Assembly (NCBI GenBank): GCA_014763715.1
Contig: JACXUV010000019.1
Coordinates: 1 to 48,785, forward strand
From: Rhodobacterales bacterium
GTDB taxonomy: Bacteria; Pseudomonadota; Alphaproteobacteria; Caulobacterales; Hyphomonadaceae
Direction of reading: 5' to 3'
Length of the DNA: 48,785 nucleotides
Position numbers and translations under genes: made by a program. Positions 26,059 through 34,418 of the stretch are shown piece by piece (the stretch's first letter is position 1; each line of letters starts with the position of its first letter). Under the pieces are notes generated by a model. The model ran no database searches. It had not been told where the DNA came from and saw only the letters and a program-made list of their open reading frames with translations.

Positions 26059-26167
26059 GAGATCACACCTCTGGGTTGTATTCGGTTATTTGCGGCCCAC
26101 CTTCACCAATTGCGAAGGCCTTACCGTCTCTATAGGAAATGAACCGAACCGGCCATGAAAGTCCAGA

Positions 26168-26740
26168 ATGCCATCTGACAGCGACAGTCCTGCGCAAGAA
26201 AAACCGGCGGCTCTGCCCTATGAGTCGCGCACGATTGCGCTTGTTGGCCTGATGGGGGCGGGCAAGTCCACCGTCGGGCGCCGCCTGGCGGAAAAACTGG
26301 GCCGGCCTTTCTATGACAGCGACAGCGAAATCGAGAAGGCCGCAGGCCTGTCCATCTCCGATATCTTCGCCCTGCATGGCGAGGCGGATTTCCGGCGCGG
26401 CGAGCAACAGGTGCTGAAACGCCTGCTGACTCTGCCGCCGCATGTACTGGCCACGGGGGGCGGGGCCTATCTGAATGCCGAAACGCGGGACCTGATGCGG
26501 AAAAGCGCCGTGACCGTGTGGCTGAATGCAGACCTTGAGACCCTGTGGAAGCGCGTCCAGAAGCGTGACACCCGGCCCCTCCTGCAGCGCGATGATGCCA
26601 AGACGGTGCTGACCAATCTGCTGGCCGAGCGCGAGCCGATCTATTCGCAGGCCGACCTCGTGGTGAAGTCCAAGGACGGTCCGCACACGAATACGGTGAA
26701 TGCCATCCTGAAGGCCCTGAAGACCTGGAAACCCGAATGA
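26168..26740 (+). CDS. aroK: shikimate kinase AroK
   Basis: Phosphorylates shikimate with ATP on the way to chorismate. 190 residues, including an 18-20 residue N-terminal extension. Walker [10 protein letters not shown] is at 27-35, the shikimate-binding DSDSEIEK at about 52-59, FRRGE at about 76-80 and GGGAY at about 96-100; an RDTRPLL lid follows. It overlaps aroB by ATGA, so the two are coupled. Confidence 0.95.
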   Translation: MPSDSDSPAQEKPAALPYESRTIALVGLMGAGKSTVGRRLAEKLGRPFYDSDSEIEKAAGLSISDIFALHGEADFRRGEQQVLKRLLTLPPHVLATGGGAYLNAETRDLMRKSAVTVWLNADLETLWKRVQKRDTRPLLQRDDAKTVLTNLLAEREPIYSQADLVVKSKDGPHTNTVNAILKALKTWKPE

Positions 26741-27867
26741 GCGTAACTGCCCCCGAACTGGAAACCGTGCCTGTCGAACTCGGCGCCCGGTCCTACGACA
26801 TCCTTGTCGGCCATGGTGCACTGGCCGAGCTTGGCCCGCGCCTGCTGCCGATGCTGAAGCAGAAGCGCGTCTTCGTGCTGACCGATGCCAATGTCGAAGC
26901 GGCGCACCGTGCCTGTGTCGAGGCGGCGCTCTCGGCCTCCGGCATCACGTCCAGCTGGCTGGCGCTGACGCCGGGTGAGATGACGAAAAGCTTTTCCAAT
27001 CTCGAAGCCATTCTCGACTGGCTTCTGGAAGGCGGCGCGGACCGGTCCGACATTCTGGTCGCTCTTGGCGGCGGTGTGATCGGGGATATTGCCGGCCTTT
27101 CGGCCAGCCTGATGAAGCGCGGTATGGGCTTTGTGCAGGTGCCGACAACGCTGTTGGCGCAGGTTGATTCCTCCGTCGGCGGAAAGACGGCGGTGAACAG
27201 CCCGCGCGGCAAGAACCTGATCGGTGCCTTCTACCAGCCGCGCCTCGTGATCGCCGACACAGAACTGCTCGCCACGCTGCCCGCGCGGGAGTTGCGCGCA
27301 GGCTATGCCGAGATCGTGAAATACGGCCTGATCAACGACCCGGCCTTTTTCGACTGGCTGGAAGCGAACGGATCACGCGTGCTGGCGCTGGAGGCCGACG
27401 CGATCACCTATGCCGTCGCTGTCAGCTGCCGGGCGAAGGCAGCCATCGTGGCAGAGGATGAGACGGAGAAGGGCGTGCGCGCGCTCCTGAACCTTGGCCA
27501 CACATTCGGCCACGCACTGGAAGCGGCGAACGACTACCGGCCGGATCTCCTGCATGGCGAAGCTGTCTCCATCGGCATGGCACTGGCCTTCCGCTATGGC
27601 GCGGCCGAAGGGATCACGCCGCCGGAAGATGCCGCCCGCGTGCGCCGCATGCTGGAAGCTGCCGGCATGCAAGCCACCATTCCGGGGCGGCAGGGCGGAG
27701 CCTATACGGCTGCGCAGCTGGTCCGCCTGATGCAGCAGGACAAGAAGGCAAGTGGCGGAAAGGTGCCTCTGATTCTCGCGAAGGGGATTGGCAAGGCCTA
27801 TATCCATCCCGATGCTGACCTTGCCGCGGTGGAGACATTCCTGCGCGGCGAGACGCTTGAAGGATAA
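26737..27867 (+). CDS. aroB: 3-dehydroquinate synthase AroB
   Basis: Second step of the shikimate pathway, an NAD+- and Zn2+-dependent cyclisation of DAHP. The 376 residues fit. The NAD motif GGGVIGD is at 111-117, [12 protein letters not shown] begins at 143, the zinc ligands lie in YAEIVKYG (Glu), [11 protein letters not shown] (His) and [11 protein letters not shown] (His). It starts within the aroK stop and is followed after 20 bases by the CNNM transporter gene, giving a three-gene unit. Confidence 0.96.
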   Translation: MSVTAPELETVPVELGARSYDILVGHGALAELGPRLLPMLKQKRVFVLTDANVEAAHRACVEAALSASGITSSWLALTPGEMTKSFSNLEAILDWLLEGGADRSDILVALGGGVIGDIAGLSASLMKRGMGFVQVPTTLLAQVDSSVGGKTAVNSPRGKNLIGAFYQPRLVIADTELLATLPARELRAGYAEIVKYGLINDPAFFDWLEANGSRVLALEADAITYAVAVSCRAKAAIVAEDETEKGVRALLNLGHTFGHALEAANDYRPDLLHGEAVSIGMALAFRYGAAEGITPPEDAARVRRMLEAAGMQATIPGRQGGAYTAAQLVRLMQQDKKASGGKVPLILAKGIGKAYIHPDADLAAVETFLRGETLEG

Positions 27868-27887
27868 CAGGGGACAGACGGGCTGAC

Positions 27888-29150
27888 ATGATCGCCGGTT
27901 ACATCATTGCCATCTTCGTATTGCTGGCGCTGTCGGGTTTCTTCTCGGGTTCCGAGACGGCCCTGACGGCGGCCTCCCGCGCCCGCATGCATGCGCTGGA
28001 GAAGGATGGCGACAAGCGCGCCGCAGCCGTCAACAAGCTGATCTCCAACCGGGAGGGCCTGATCGGCTCCATCCTGCTAGGCAACAATGTGGTGAACATT
28101 CTTGCCTCGGTCCTGGCGACGTCGCTGTTCACGCAGCTGTTCGGGCAGGGCGGCATGGCCATGGCCATGGCGACCGGTGTGATGACCATCCTCGTGCTTG
28201 TGTTCGCAGAGGTGCTGCCAAAGACCTATGCGATCAGCCGTCCCGATTCGACCGCCATGACGGTGGCGGGCATCATTTCTATTCTGGTGGCGGCGGCCTC
28301 ATGGATCGTGAAACTGATCCAGCTGATCGTGACGATCACGCTGAAGATTGTCGGTCTGGGTGCCCCGGCCGAGGCGATCACCGCGGATGAGGAAATCCGC
28401 GGCGCGATTGATCTGCACGCCTCAGAGGGCGGTGTGGCGGCGGCTGACCGCCAGCGCCTCGTCGGCGCGCTCGACCTGAAGGAACTGACGGTCGAAGACG
28501 TCATGATCCACCGCAAGAACATCAAGATGCTGAGCGCGGACCTTGAGCCCCGCCAGCTTGTGATGAAGGCATTGGCCAGCCCGCACACGCGTATCCCGAT
28601 CTATCGCGGCGAGAAGGAAGAGATCATCGGCATCCTGCACGCTAAGGACCTGCTGCGCGCGATCATCCCGTTGGGTGGCAATCTCGGGAATCTCGATCTC
28701 GATGCGATCATCCGCAAGCCATGGTTCGTGCCGGAAACGACCGCCGTGCAGGACCAGCTCGACGCCTTCCTTCAGGCGCGCAATCACTTTGCCCTGGTCG
28801 TCGACGAATATGGCGAGTTGCAGGGCCTGATCACGCTGGAAGACATTCTTGAAGAGATCGTCGGCTCCATCAATGACGAGCACGATATCGCCGTGCAGGG
28901 CGTGCGCCCGCAGGAAGACGGCTCGGTGAATGTCGATGGCTGGGTGCCGATTCGCGATGTGAACCGGGCCATGAACTGGAACCTGCCGGATGAAGAGGCG
29001 GTGACGGTAGCGGGTCTCGTCATCCATGAGGCACAAACGATCCCCGAAGCCGGGCAGACATTCGTCTTCCACGGTTACCGGTTCAACGTGCTACGCCGCC
29101 AGCGCAACCAGGTGACCGGTCTCAATATCTCAGAAGTCGAGCCCACCTGA
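27888..29150 (+). CDS. CNNM/CorC-type transporter with CBS domains (hemolysin-C family)
   Basis: 420 residues. The N-terminal DUF21/CNNM membrane domain (about 1-150, three to four helices, with LSGFFSGSETALTAASRARM early and VLVFAEVLPKTYA) leads to two CBS domains (about 190-310) and a C-terminal CorC_HlyC domain (about 330-415). Proteins of this group are Mg2+/Co2+ exporters or related ion transporters; the 'hemolysin' name is historical. Linked to aroKB as in many alphaproteobacteria, without a clear functional reason. Confidence 0.9.
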   Translation: MIAGYIIAIFVLLALSGFFSGSETALTAASRARMHALEKDGDKRAAAVNKLISNREGLIGSILLGNNVVNILASVLATSLFTQLFGQGGMAMAMATGVMTILVLVFAEVLPKTYAISRPDSTAMTVAGIISILVAAASWIVKLIQLIVTITLKIVGLGAPAEAITADEEIRGAIDLHASEGGVAAADRQRLVGALDLKELTVEDVMIHRKNIKMLSADLEPRQLVMKALASPHTRIPIYRGEKEEIIGILHAKDLLRAIIPLGGNLGNLDLDAIIRKPWFVPETTAVQDQLDAFLQARNHFALVVDEYGELQGLITLEDILEEIVGSINDEHDIAVQGVRPQEDGSVNVDGWVPIRDVNRAMNWNLPDEEAVTVAGLVIHEAQTIPEAGQTFVFHGYRFNVLRRQRNQVTGLNISEVEPT

Positions 29151-29483
29151 GTCCGGCGTAACGGTTGAGACATTCGTGAGGACCAGCTGCTGGCTTGCCG
29201 GGCTCTTGCAGCCATGCCGGATCAGCCATTTGCGCTGGTCGGGGGTGACGACATGGGCGCTGATCACGTCAGGATTGTCAGCCGGGATCAAAGCATAGGC
29301 CATTTCATGCACCGGCACGTCATATGAGACCGGGAGAAAGATCACGCGGTCGCCCGGCAGGCACATCGTCTCCCGGATCTGGCTGAGCAGCCCCAGGTCC
29401 AGATGTTCGCCCGTGTCTTCTGCGGACGCGGCGCACACGCAGCCGCATGCGGCCAGGGCCGCCAGTATCGCTTTGCTTACCAT
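29130..29483 (-). CDS. small periplasmic protein, unknown
   Basis: 117 residues with a signal peptide (AILAALAACGCVCAASA). The mature part is about 95 residues with two cysteines and no known domain. The ATG at 29483 follows GAGGAGAA; a GTG directly before it is also possible. The 3' end overlaps that of the convergent CNNM gene by 21 bases. Confidence 0.55.
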   Translation of the reverse strand: MVSKAILAALAACGCVCAASAEDTGEHLDLGLLSQIRETMCLPGDRVIFLPVSYDVPVHEMAYALIPADNPDVISAHVVTPDQRKWLIRHGCKSPASQQLVLTNVSTVTPDSGGLDF

Positions 29484-29561
29484 CACCCGTTCTCCTCGAC
29501 GGTGTAAGGAGAATACGCTCAGGTAGGCAAAGCGGTTCCGAAAAACCCCGAGAAACAGAAT

Positions 29562-29834
29562 CTATGGAGCGCTGGCCTTCAGGGAGAGGGCGTGCAGGCC
29601 GGTGTCGAATTCGGGCTGCAACACCAGCATGACGCTGCGCTGGACCTGCACCCGGGAGAGGCCCTCGAACGCTGCCGAGGTGATTTTCACCGTGTAATGC
29701 GTCTCGCCGCCGGGGGCAGCCCCGGCATGACCGGCATGTTTCCCGCTGTCATCTGTGATTTCCAGGTTTACCGGCTCGAAGGCCTCCGTCAGGAGGTCAC
29801 GAATCCGCGACAGTCTGTCAGACAGTTGTGGCAT
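29562..29834 (-). CDS. bolA: BolA-family protein
   Basis: 90 residues with the compact BolA fold: LSDRLSRIRDLLTEAFEPVNLEITDDSGKH (about 4-33), THYTVKITSAAFEGLSRVQ (about 45-63) and the conserved FDTGLHALSL near the end, holding the Fe-S/glutaredoxin-ligand His. Works with monothiol glutaredoxin in iron and stress responses or as a transcription factor. AAGGAG precedes the chosen start. Divergent from the J-protein gene, an arrangement known in many alphaproteobacteria. Confidence 0.92.
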   Translation of the reverse strand: MPQLSDRLSRIRDLLTEAFEPVNLEITDDSGKHAGHAGAAPGGETHYTVKITSAAFEGLSRVQVQRSVMLVLQPEFDTGLHALSLKASAP

Positions 29835-29865
29835 CTTTAACGTAGGCTCCTTATTATACGGCCCC

Positions 29866-30492
29866 ATGTCCGAAGGCGAACCGTTCTCCTACCGCGTCAA
29901 GTTCACCGATATAAGGGTGAACCCGCCGGCCGACGAGGTCTCGCGTGCGAGAGCTCGCAAGACTCGTGTATGCGACCACAAGGGGTGTGACCTCGAAGGG
30001 ACTCACCCTGCGCCCAAGCGGGGCGGCAAGGGACGGCACCATTTCTGCGCCCAGCACATCGCCGAATACAATCGCAGCTTCAATTTCTTTGAAGGCATGT
30101 CCCAGGCCGAAGCAGCCGCTTTCGCCCGCGCGGAGCGATTCGGCCACAAACGCACCTGGCGCTTCGGCACTGGCCCTATGGCCGGCAAGAAAAGCGCAGA
30201 CCAGTTCGATCCGCGCCGCTGGGCCGGCCGGCGCTTTTTCGATGTGGACGATGTTGCCGAGGCAACCGGCCAGGCGGCTTCCGGGCGCCGCTCCGGCCTG
30301 CAGGCGCGTGCCTTGCGGGAGCTGGACCTCGAAATCGACGCCTCGCCGAACGAGATTCGCGTGCGCTATGCCGAATATGTCCGCCGCTTCCACCCGGACT
30401 CCAATCAGGGTGACCGGTCTTCGGAAGACAAGCTCCAGCGCGTGCTCCGCGCCGGCAAGCTGCTGAAGGCCGCCGGCCTGATGAAAGGGTAG
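29866..30492 (+). CDS. J-domain protein with C-terminal DnaJ domain
   Basis: 208 residues. A Cys/His cluster (C36, C41, H59, H60, C61, H64) in the first third may bind zinc. The J domain is at the end: EIRVRYAEYVRRFHPDSNQGD with HPD at 176-178. This order (J domain last) is the alphaproteobacterial type found beside bolA. It should stimulate DnaK on an unknown client. Longer frames upstream run into the bolA start region and are not used. Confidence 0.88.
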   Translation: MSEGEPFSYRVKFTDIRVNPPADEVSRARARKTRVCDHKGCDLEGTHPAPKRGGKGRHHFCAQHIAEYNRSFNFFEGMSQAEAAAFARAERFGHKRTWRFGTGPMAGKKSADQFDPRRWAGRRFFDVDDVAEATGQAASGRRSGLQARALRELDLEIDASPNEIRVRYAEYVRRFHPDSNQGDRSSEDKLQRVLRAGKLLKAAGLMKG

Positions 30493-30499
30493 GGCGCGC

Positions 30500-31990
30500 G
30501 TGCACGACCTGCTTGTCATCGGCGGGGGCGTCAACGGTACGGGCATTGCGCGCGACGCGGCAGGGCGCGGGCTGGATGTGGTCCTCGTCGAAAAGGACGA
30601 CCTTGCCCAGCACACATCCTCGGCCAGCACGAAGCTGATCCATGGCGGGCTGCGCTATCTGGAAATGTATGATTTCGCGCTGGTCCGCAAAGCGCTGATC
30701 GAGCGGGAAATCCTGCTGCGCGCGGCCCCGCATATCATCTGGCCGATGCGGTTCGTGCTGCCGCATGACAAGGACCAGCGCCCGGCCTGGCTGATCCGGC
30801 TGGGTCTTTTCCTTTACGACCATCTCGGCGGTCGCAAGATGCTGCCGCCGACCTATACCCTGCGCCGGGGAAAGACGGACAAGCTCGATCCGCTCAAGGA
30901 GGAGTTCCGCCTCGCCTTCGAATATTCCGATTGCTGGGTGGAGGATTCGCGCCTTGTTGTGCTGAATGCCGTCGACGCGAAGGAGCGCGGCGCCGAAGTG
31001 TTGACGCGCACCGCCTGCACGAAACTCGTGCGCCACGAAGGCCATTGGGAAGTTGAGCTTACCTCCACTGCGGGCGTGGAGACGCGTTACAGCAAGGCAC
31101 TGGTGAATGCCGCCGGCGGCTGGGTGGATGAGATTATAGACCTTGCCAATCCTGCGGATTCCGCCACGCACTTGCGGCTCGTCAAGGGCAGCCACATCAT
31201 CGTGCCGAAATGGCATGACGGCGAGCATGCCTATTTCTTCCAGAATGGCGATGGCCGCATCATGTTCGCCATCCCCTATGAGCGCGGCGAATACACACTG
31301 ATCGGCACGACAGACATTCCGTACACCGCGAACAAGGACAAGGTGGAGATCAGCCCGGAAGAGATCGCCTATCTCTGCGCCGGGGCCAGCGAATATTACC
31401 AGCGCGCCATCACGCCGGACGATGTGGTCGCGACCTATTCGGGCGTTCGTCCGCTCTATGACGATCACGCGGCCTCTGCCTCAAAGGTCACGCGCGATTA
31501 TGTGCTCCATTACGACACCCGCGGCGGCGCACCGATCCTGTCTGTCTTTGGCGGCAAGATTACGACCTACCGGGAGCTGGCCGAGGAGGCCGTTGCCGAG
31601 CTCGCCCCGTTGTTCGAGGGCCTGCCGCGCCCCTGGACGAAAAAGGCGAGTCTGCCCGGCGGGGACATTCCCGCCGCGAATTTCGATGCCTTCCTGTCCG
31701 GGCTGGTCCTGACACATCCGCATTTCCCGGTCGAACTGCTGACACGTCTCGCCCGTGCCTATGGAACCCGCGTGCGGGACCTGCTGGGCAAGGCAGAGAT
31801 CCTGGCCGACCTTGGCCGGGACTTCGGCGGCGGTCTGACGGAGGCAGAAGTGGCATGGCTGGTCGAACATGAATTCGCCCGCACGGCCGAAGACATCCTA
31901 CACCGCCGCTCGAAACTCTACCTGCACATGACGAAGGAAGAGCAAGCGGCCTTCACCGGCTGGTTCACCACCCAACACCCCGCGTCCTGA
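30500..31990 (+). CDS. glpD: glycerol-3-phosphate dehydrogenase GlpD (FAD)
   Basis: 496 residues from a GTG start, 7 bases after the J-protein stop. Oxidises glycerol 3-phosphate to DHAP and passes electrons to ubiquinone at the inner membrane. The FAD-binding GGGVNGTGIARDAAGRG begins at residue 8, then SSASTKLIHGGLRYLE, LVNAAGGWVDE, GTTDIPY and SGVRPLYDD as in GlpD. The C-terminal domain DAO_C (about 380-490) is complete. No glpK, glpF or glpR is nearby. Confidence 0.94.
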   Translation: MHDLLVIGGGVNGTGIARDAAGRGLDVVLVEKDDLAQHTSSASTKLIHGGLRYLEMYDFALVRKALIEREILLRAAPHIIWPMRFVLPHDKDQRPAWLIRLGLFLYDHLGGRKMLPPTYTLRRGKTDKLDPLKEEFRLAFEYSDCWVEDSRLVVLNAVDAKERGAEVLTRTACTKLVRHEGHWEVELTSTAGVETRYSKALVNAAGGWVDEIIDLANPADSATHLRLVKGSHIIVPKWHDGEHAYFFQNGDGRIMFAIPYERGEYTLIGTTDIPYTANKDKVEISPEEIAYLCAGASEYYQRAITPDDVVATYSGVRPLYDDHAASASKVTRDYVLHYDTRGGAPILSVFGGKITTYRELAEEAVAELAPLFEGLPRPWTKKASLPGGDIPAANFDAFLSGLVLTHPHFPVELLTRLARAYGTRVRDLLGKAEILADLGRDFGGGLTEAEVAWLVEHEFARTAEDILHRRSKLYLHMTKEEQAAFTGWFTTQHPAS

Positions 31991-32000
31991 CATCCAGACA

Positions 32001-32028
32001 ATAAAAAAACCCTGCCGAAGCAGGGTTT
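32001..32028. terminator. Rho-independent terminator (tRNA-Leu and glpD)
   Basis: AAACCCTGC-CGAA-GCAGGGTTT hairpin at 32007-32028. On the minus strand it follows the tRNA CCA end and is followed by seven T. On the plus strand it ends glpD with a short T-run. It overlaps the last base of the tRNA. Confidence 0.85.
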
Positions 32029-32110
32029 GGTGCAGAAGAGGACTCGAACCTCCACGCCTTGCGGCACACGGACCTGAACCGTGCGCGTCTACCAATTCCG
32101 CCATCTGGGC
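32028..32110 (-). tRNA. tRNA-Leu(CAG), atypical acceptor stem
   Basis: Cloverleaf read on the minus strand: D arm GGCGGAATTGGTAGACGC, anticodon stem CACGG/CCGTG with loop TTCAGGT (anticodon CAG), long variable arm TGCCGCAAGGCG, T arm GAGG-TTCGAGT-CCTC, encoded CCA. It reads CUG, by far the commonest Leu codon here. The 3' acceptor strand is TCTGC before ACCA, whereas the 5' strand GCCCAGA calls for TCTGGGC: two G are missing, leaving only four good pairs. Length 83 instead of about 85. Either a deletion in the gene or a read error. Confidence 0.85.
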
Positions 32111-32285
32111 CGATGGGTGTCCGCTCCGGGGAGCGGCGAAGGCGCGTCATAGAGCCAAGGGCGCGGCACTGTCAATCCGCCAGATGCGAGAAGCGGCAGA
32201 TGCCGCCTTTCTGGGCAGGGCCTCATGCGCTGTTCAGCCCCGCACGGCCCCCATGGACACGCCCGGCGCCCTGTGGTGAAAGGCG

Positions 32286-33311
32286 ATGAATCAACCGTTC
32301 AGGCAGGGTTTGAGCACAATGACCAAAGGCTTGGTGACCATTTTCGGCGGATCGGGCTTTATCGGGCGCTATGCGGCCCGCGAGCTGGTGAAAAAAGGCT
32401 GGCGCGTGCGCGTGGCCTGCCGGCGGGTGAATCTGGCTGGTGACGTGCGCCTCGCAGGCGCGCCGGGCTGGGTCGACATCGTTCAGGCCAATATCCGTGA
32501 CCGCGCCTCCATCGAGCGCGCGCTTGAAGGCGCCGACGCCGTGGTGAACCTGGTCGGCGTGCTGGTGGAAAAGGGCAAGCAGACCTTCGAATCGACACAG
32601 GCCGAGGGCGCGGCCCTGCTGGCCGAAGTGGCGGCAGAGAAGGGCATCACCCGGTTCGTGCAGGTCTCCGCCATCGGCGCGGATGCCGGGTCCGTTTCCC
32701 ACTATGCCAAAACCAAGGCCGAAGCAGAGGCTGCCGTGCGCAAGGCGATTCCGGCGGCGACGATCCTGCGTCCGTCCGTGGTGTTCGGGCCGGAAGACAA
32801 TTTCTTCAACAAGTTCGCCGAGATGACGCGCGTCGCGCCCCTCATGCCGGCAATCGGCGGCGGCAAGACACGGATGCAGCCAGTTTATGCCGGTAATGTC
32901 GCCGAGGCGATTGCCGTGGCGGTCGACGATGCCGGCACCGAAGGCAAGACCTACGAGCTGGGCGGTCCGCGCGTTTACACGATGAACGAGATCTACGATC
33001 TCATCTCTGCGGCGATTGATCGTCCGCGCTTCAAGATCGGCCTGCCTTTCTTCCTGGCCAAGCCGATCGGCTATCTCTGCGGCGCTGTCTGGCGCTTCAT
33101 TCCGCCTTTCTCCTGGGGCTTCCTGGGTGAGCCACCGGTGACCGGTGATCAGGTCGAGATGCTACGAACCGACAATGTCGTGTCCGAAGGAGCGTTGACG
33201 CTGAAGGATCTGGGCGTCACGACGCTGGAATCCGCAGAGGCGATCACGCCGGCCTATCTGTGGCGCTTCCGCGATTATGGCGAGTTCCACAAGGCGTCTT
33301 CGGAAGCCTGA
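32286..33311 (+). CDS. NDUFA9-like NAD(P)-binding protein (SDR-a family)
   Basis: 341 residues; an ATG at 32319 would give 330 and places the motif nearer the start. The Rossmann motif FGGSGFIGRY follows the N-terminus, then a paired RV-ACRR for the cofactor, a VVNLVGV strand and YAKTKAEAE with the Tyr/Lys pair. Resembles the 39-kDa (NDUFA9) accessory subunit of complex I found in alphaproteobacteria, and otherwise generic epimerase-like enzymes. Convergent with uppP. Confidence 0.82.
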   Translation: MNQPFRQGLSTMTKGLVTIFGGSGFIGRYAARELVKKGWRVRVACRRVNLAGDVRLAGAPGWVDIVQANIRDRASIERALEGADAVVNLVGVLVEKGKQTFESTQAEGAALLAEVAAEKGITRFVQVSAIGADAGSVSHYAKTKAEAEAAVRKAIPAATILRPSVVFGPEDNFFNKFAEMTRVAPLMPAIGGGKTRMQPVYAGNVAEAIAVAVDDAGTEGKTYELGGPRVYTMNEIYDLISAAIDRPRFKIGLPFFLAKPIGYLCGAVWRFIPPFSWGFLGEPPVTGDQVEMLRTDNVVSEGALTLKDLGVTTLESAEAITPAYLWRFRDYGEFHKASSEA

Positions 33312-33332
33312 GGCAGGCGATAGCCTTTCCCC

Positions 33333-34187
33333 TCAGAACAGGCCGACCAGCGGTGACCCGAGGAGCAGCAGGGCGCCCAGCAGGAATCTGTAGATCACGA
33401 AGGGCAGGAAGCTCATCCGCCGCAGGAGGGCCATCAGGCCCCAGATCGAGGCGAGTCCCGTAATGAAGGCGATGGCGGCAACGATCAGGCCGTCCTTCAG
33501 GGTCAGCACGGCGCTGCCATCTGCGTCCCCCGAAAAGAGGCCATAGGCCCCGTAAAGGCCTGCTGCGGCCAGGATCGGCGCGCCGATCAGCATGGAGATG
33601 CGGGCGGCCTCTGTGCGTTCATAGCCGAGCGCCCGTGCAGCCGTCATGGTGATGCCGGAGCGGCTGGTGCCGGGAATGATGGCTGCGATGGCCTGCGTCG
33701 CGCCGATCAGGGCGGCATGGGCCAGCGTCATGTCTTCTTCCTTGCGCGTGCGCGGGCCGGCCACGTCTGCCCACCAGAGCAGGGCGCCGAAGAAGATGGT
33801 TGCCCCGGCAACGGTGTAGACGCTGCGCATCGTGTCCTGCACGCCTTGGGGCAGCACCGCCTCGTAGAGGAGGGCAGCAATCAGGGCGATGGGCGTGGCC
33901 ACGATCACGCAGGCGGCCAGGCGGCCGCCCTGGGACAGCGGCTTTTTGGAAACCGGCGCGGCCAGCAGTTCGAAACCCCCGGCAATCGCCAGCGCCACAT
34001 CCTTGCGGAAATAGATCAGCATGGCGGCGAGCGTGCCGAGATTGGAGACAGCATTGATCAGCAGCTCGTCCCGCCCGGTCACGCCAAACGTGTCAGAGGC
34101 CAGAAGGACATGGGCGGAAGAGGAGATGGGCAGCCATTCGGTGATCCCCTGAAGGGTCGCGATGATGGCAAGCTGTAGCAGTGACAA
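33333..34187 (-). CDS. uppP: undecaprenyl-diphosphatase UppP/BacA
   Basis: Recycles undecaprenyl diphosphate to the carrier monophosphate for cell-wall synthesis. The 284 residues contain about eight membrane helices. The signatures are QGITEWLPISSSAH (13-26) and PGTSRSG (about 166-172), which build the active site. The start codon is TTG, preceded by AAAGG; no ATG is well placed. Monocistronic and convergent with the NDUFA9-like gene, divergent from gltD. Confidence 0.95.
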   Translation of the reverse strand: MSLLQLAIIATLQGITEWLPISSSAHVLLASDTFGVTGRDELLINAVSNLGTLAAMLIYFRKDVALAIAGGFELLAAPVSKKPLSQGGRLAACVIVATPIALIAALLYEAVLPQGVQDTMRSVYTVAGATIFFGALLWWADVAGPRTRKEEDMTLAHAALIGATQAIAAIIPGTSRSGITMTAARALGYERTEAARISMLIGAPILAAAGLYGAYGLFSGDADGSAVLTLKDGLIVAAIAFITGLASIWGLMALLRRMSFLPFVIYRFLLGALLLLGSPLVGLF

Positions 34188-34207
34188 CGGACCAGCCTTT
34201 CAGTGCT

Positions 34208-34346
34208 TAGACTTGAGGTCTAGTTTGGTTTGATCTGAGAGGCACGCGCTTTTCTGTTTATCAAAACGATATGCAACTTATGTTTCCCCCTGGATCAGAC
34301 ACGCACAATTTCAGGTATTTCAGCAGTTAAATATCACAATGATATT
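34208..34346. promoter_or_regulatory. AT-rich control region with two inverted repeats upstream of gltD
   Basis: Within the 231-base divergent uppP/gltD gap: TAGAC-TTGAG-GTCTA at 34208-34222 and a perfect AATATCA-CAA-TGATATT at 34330-34346. The second is 73 bases before the gltD ATG, a usual distance for an activator site. The gap is strikingly AT-rich for this genome. No consensus is recognised. Confidence 0.55.
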
Positions 34347-34418
34347 CAGAATTGTTGATTCCGCTTGCCCGCATCCGGCTGTGGATTTATGCCCGGTGCC
34401 AGTAGTCGGGAGGCCGGA

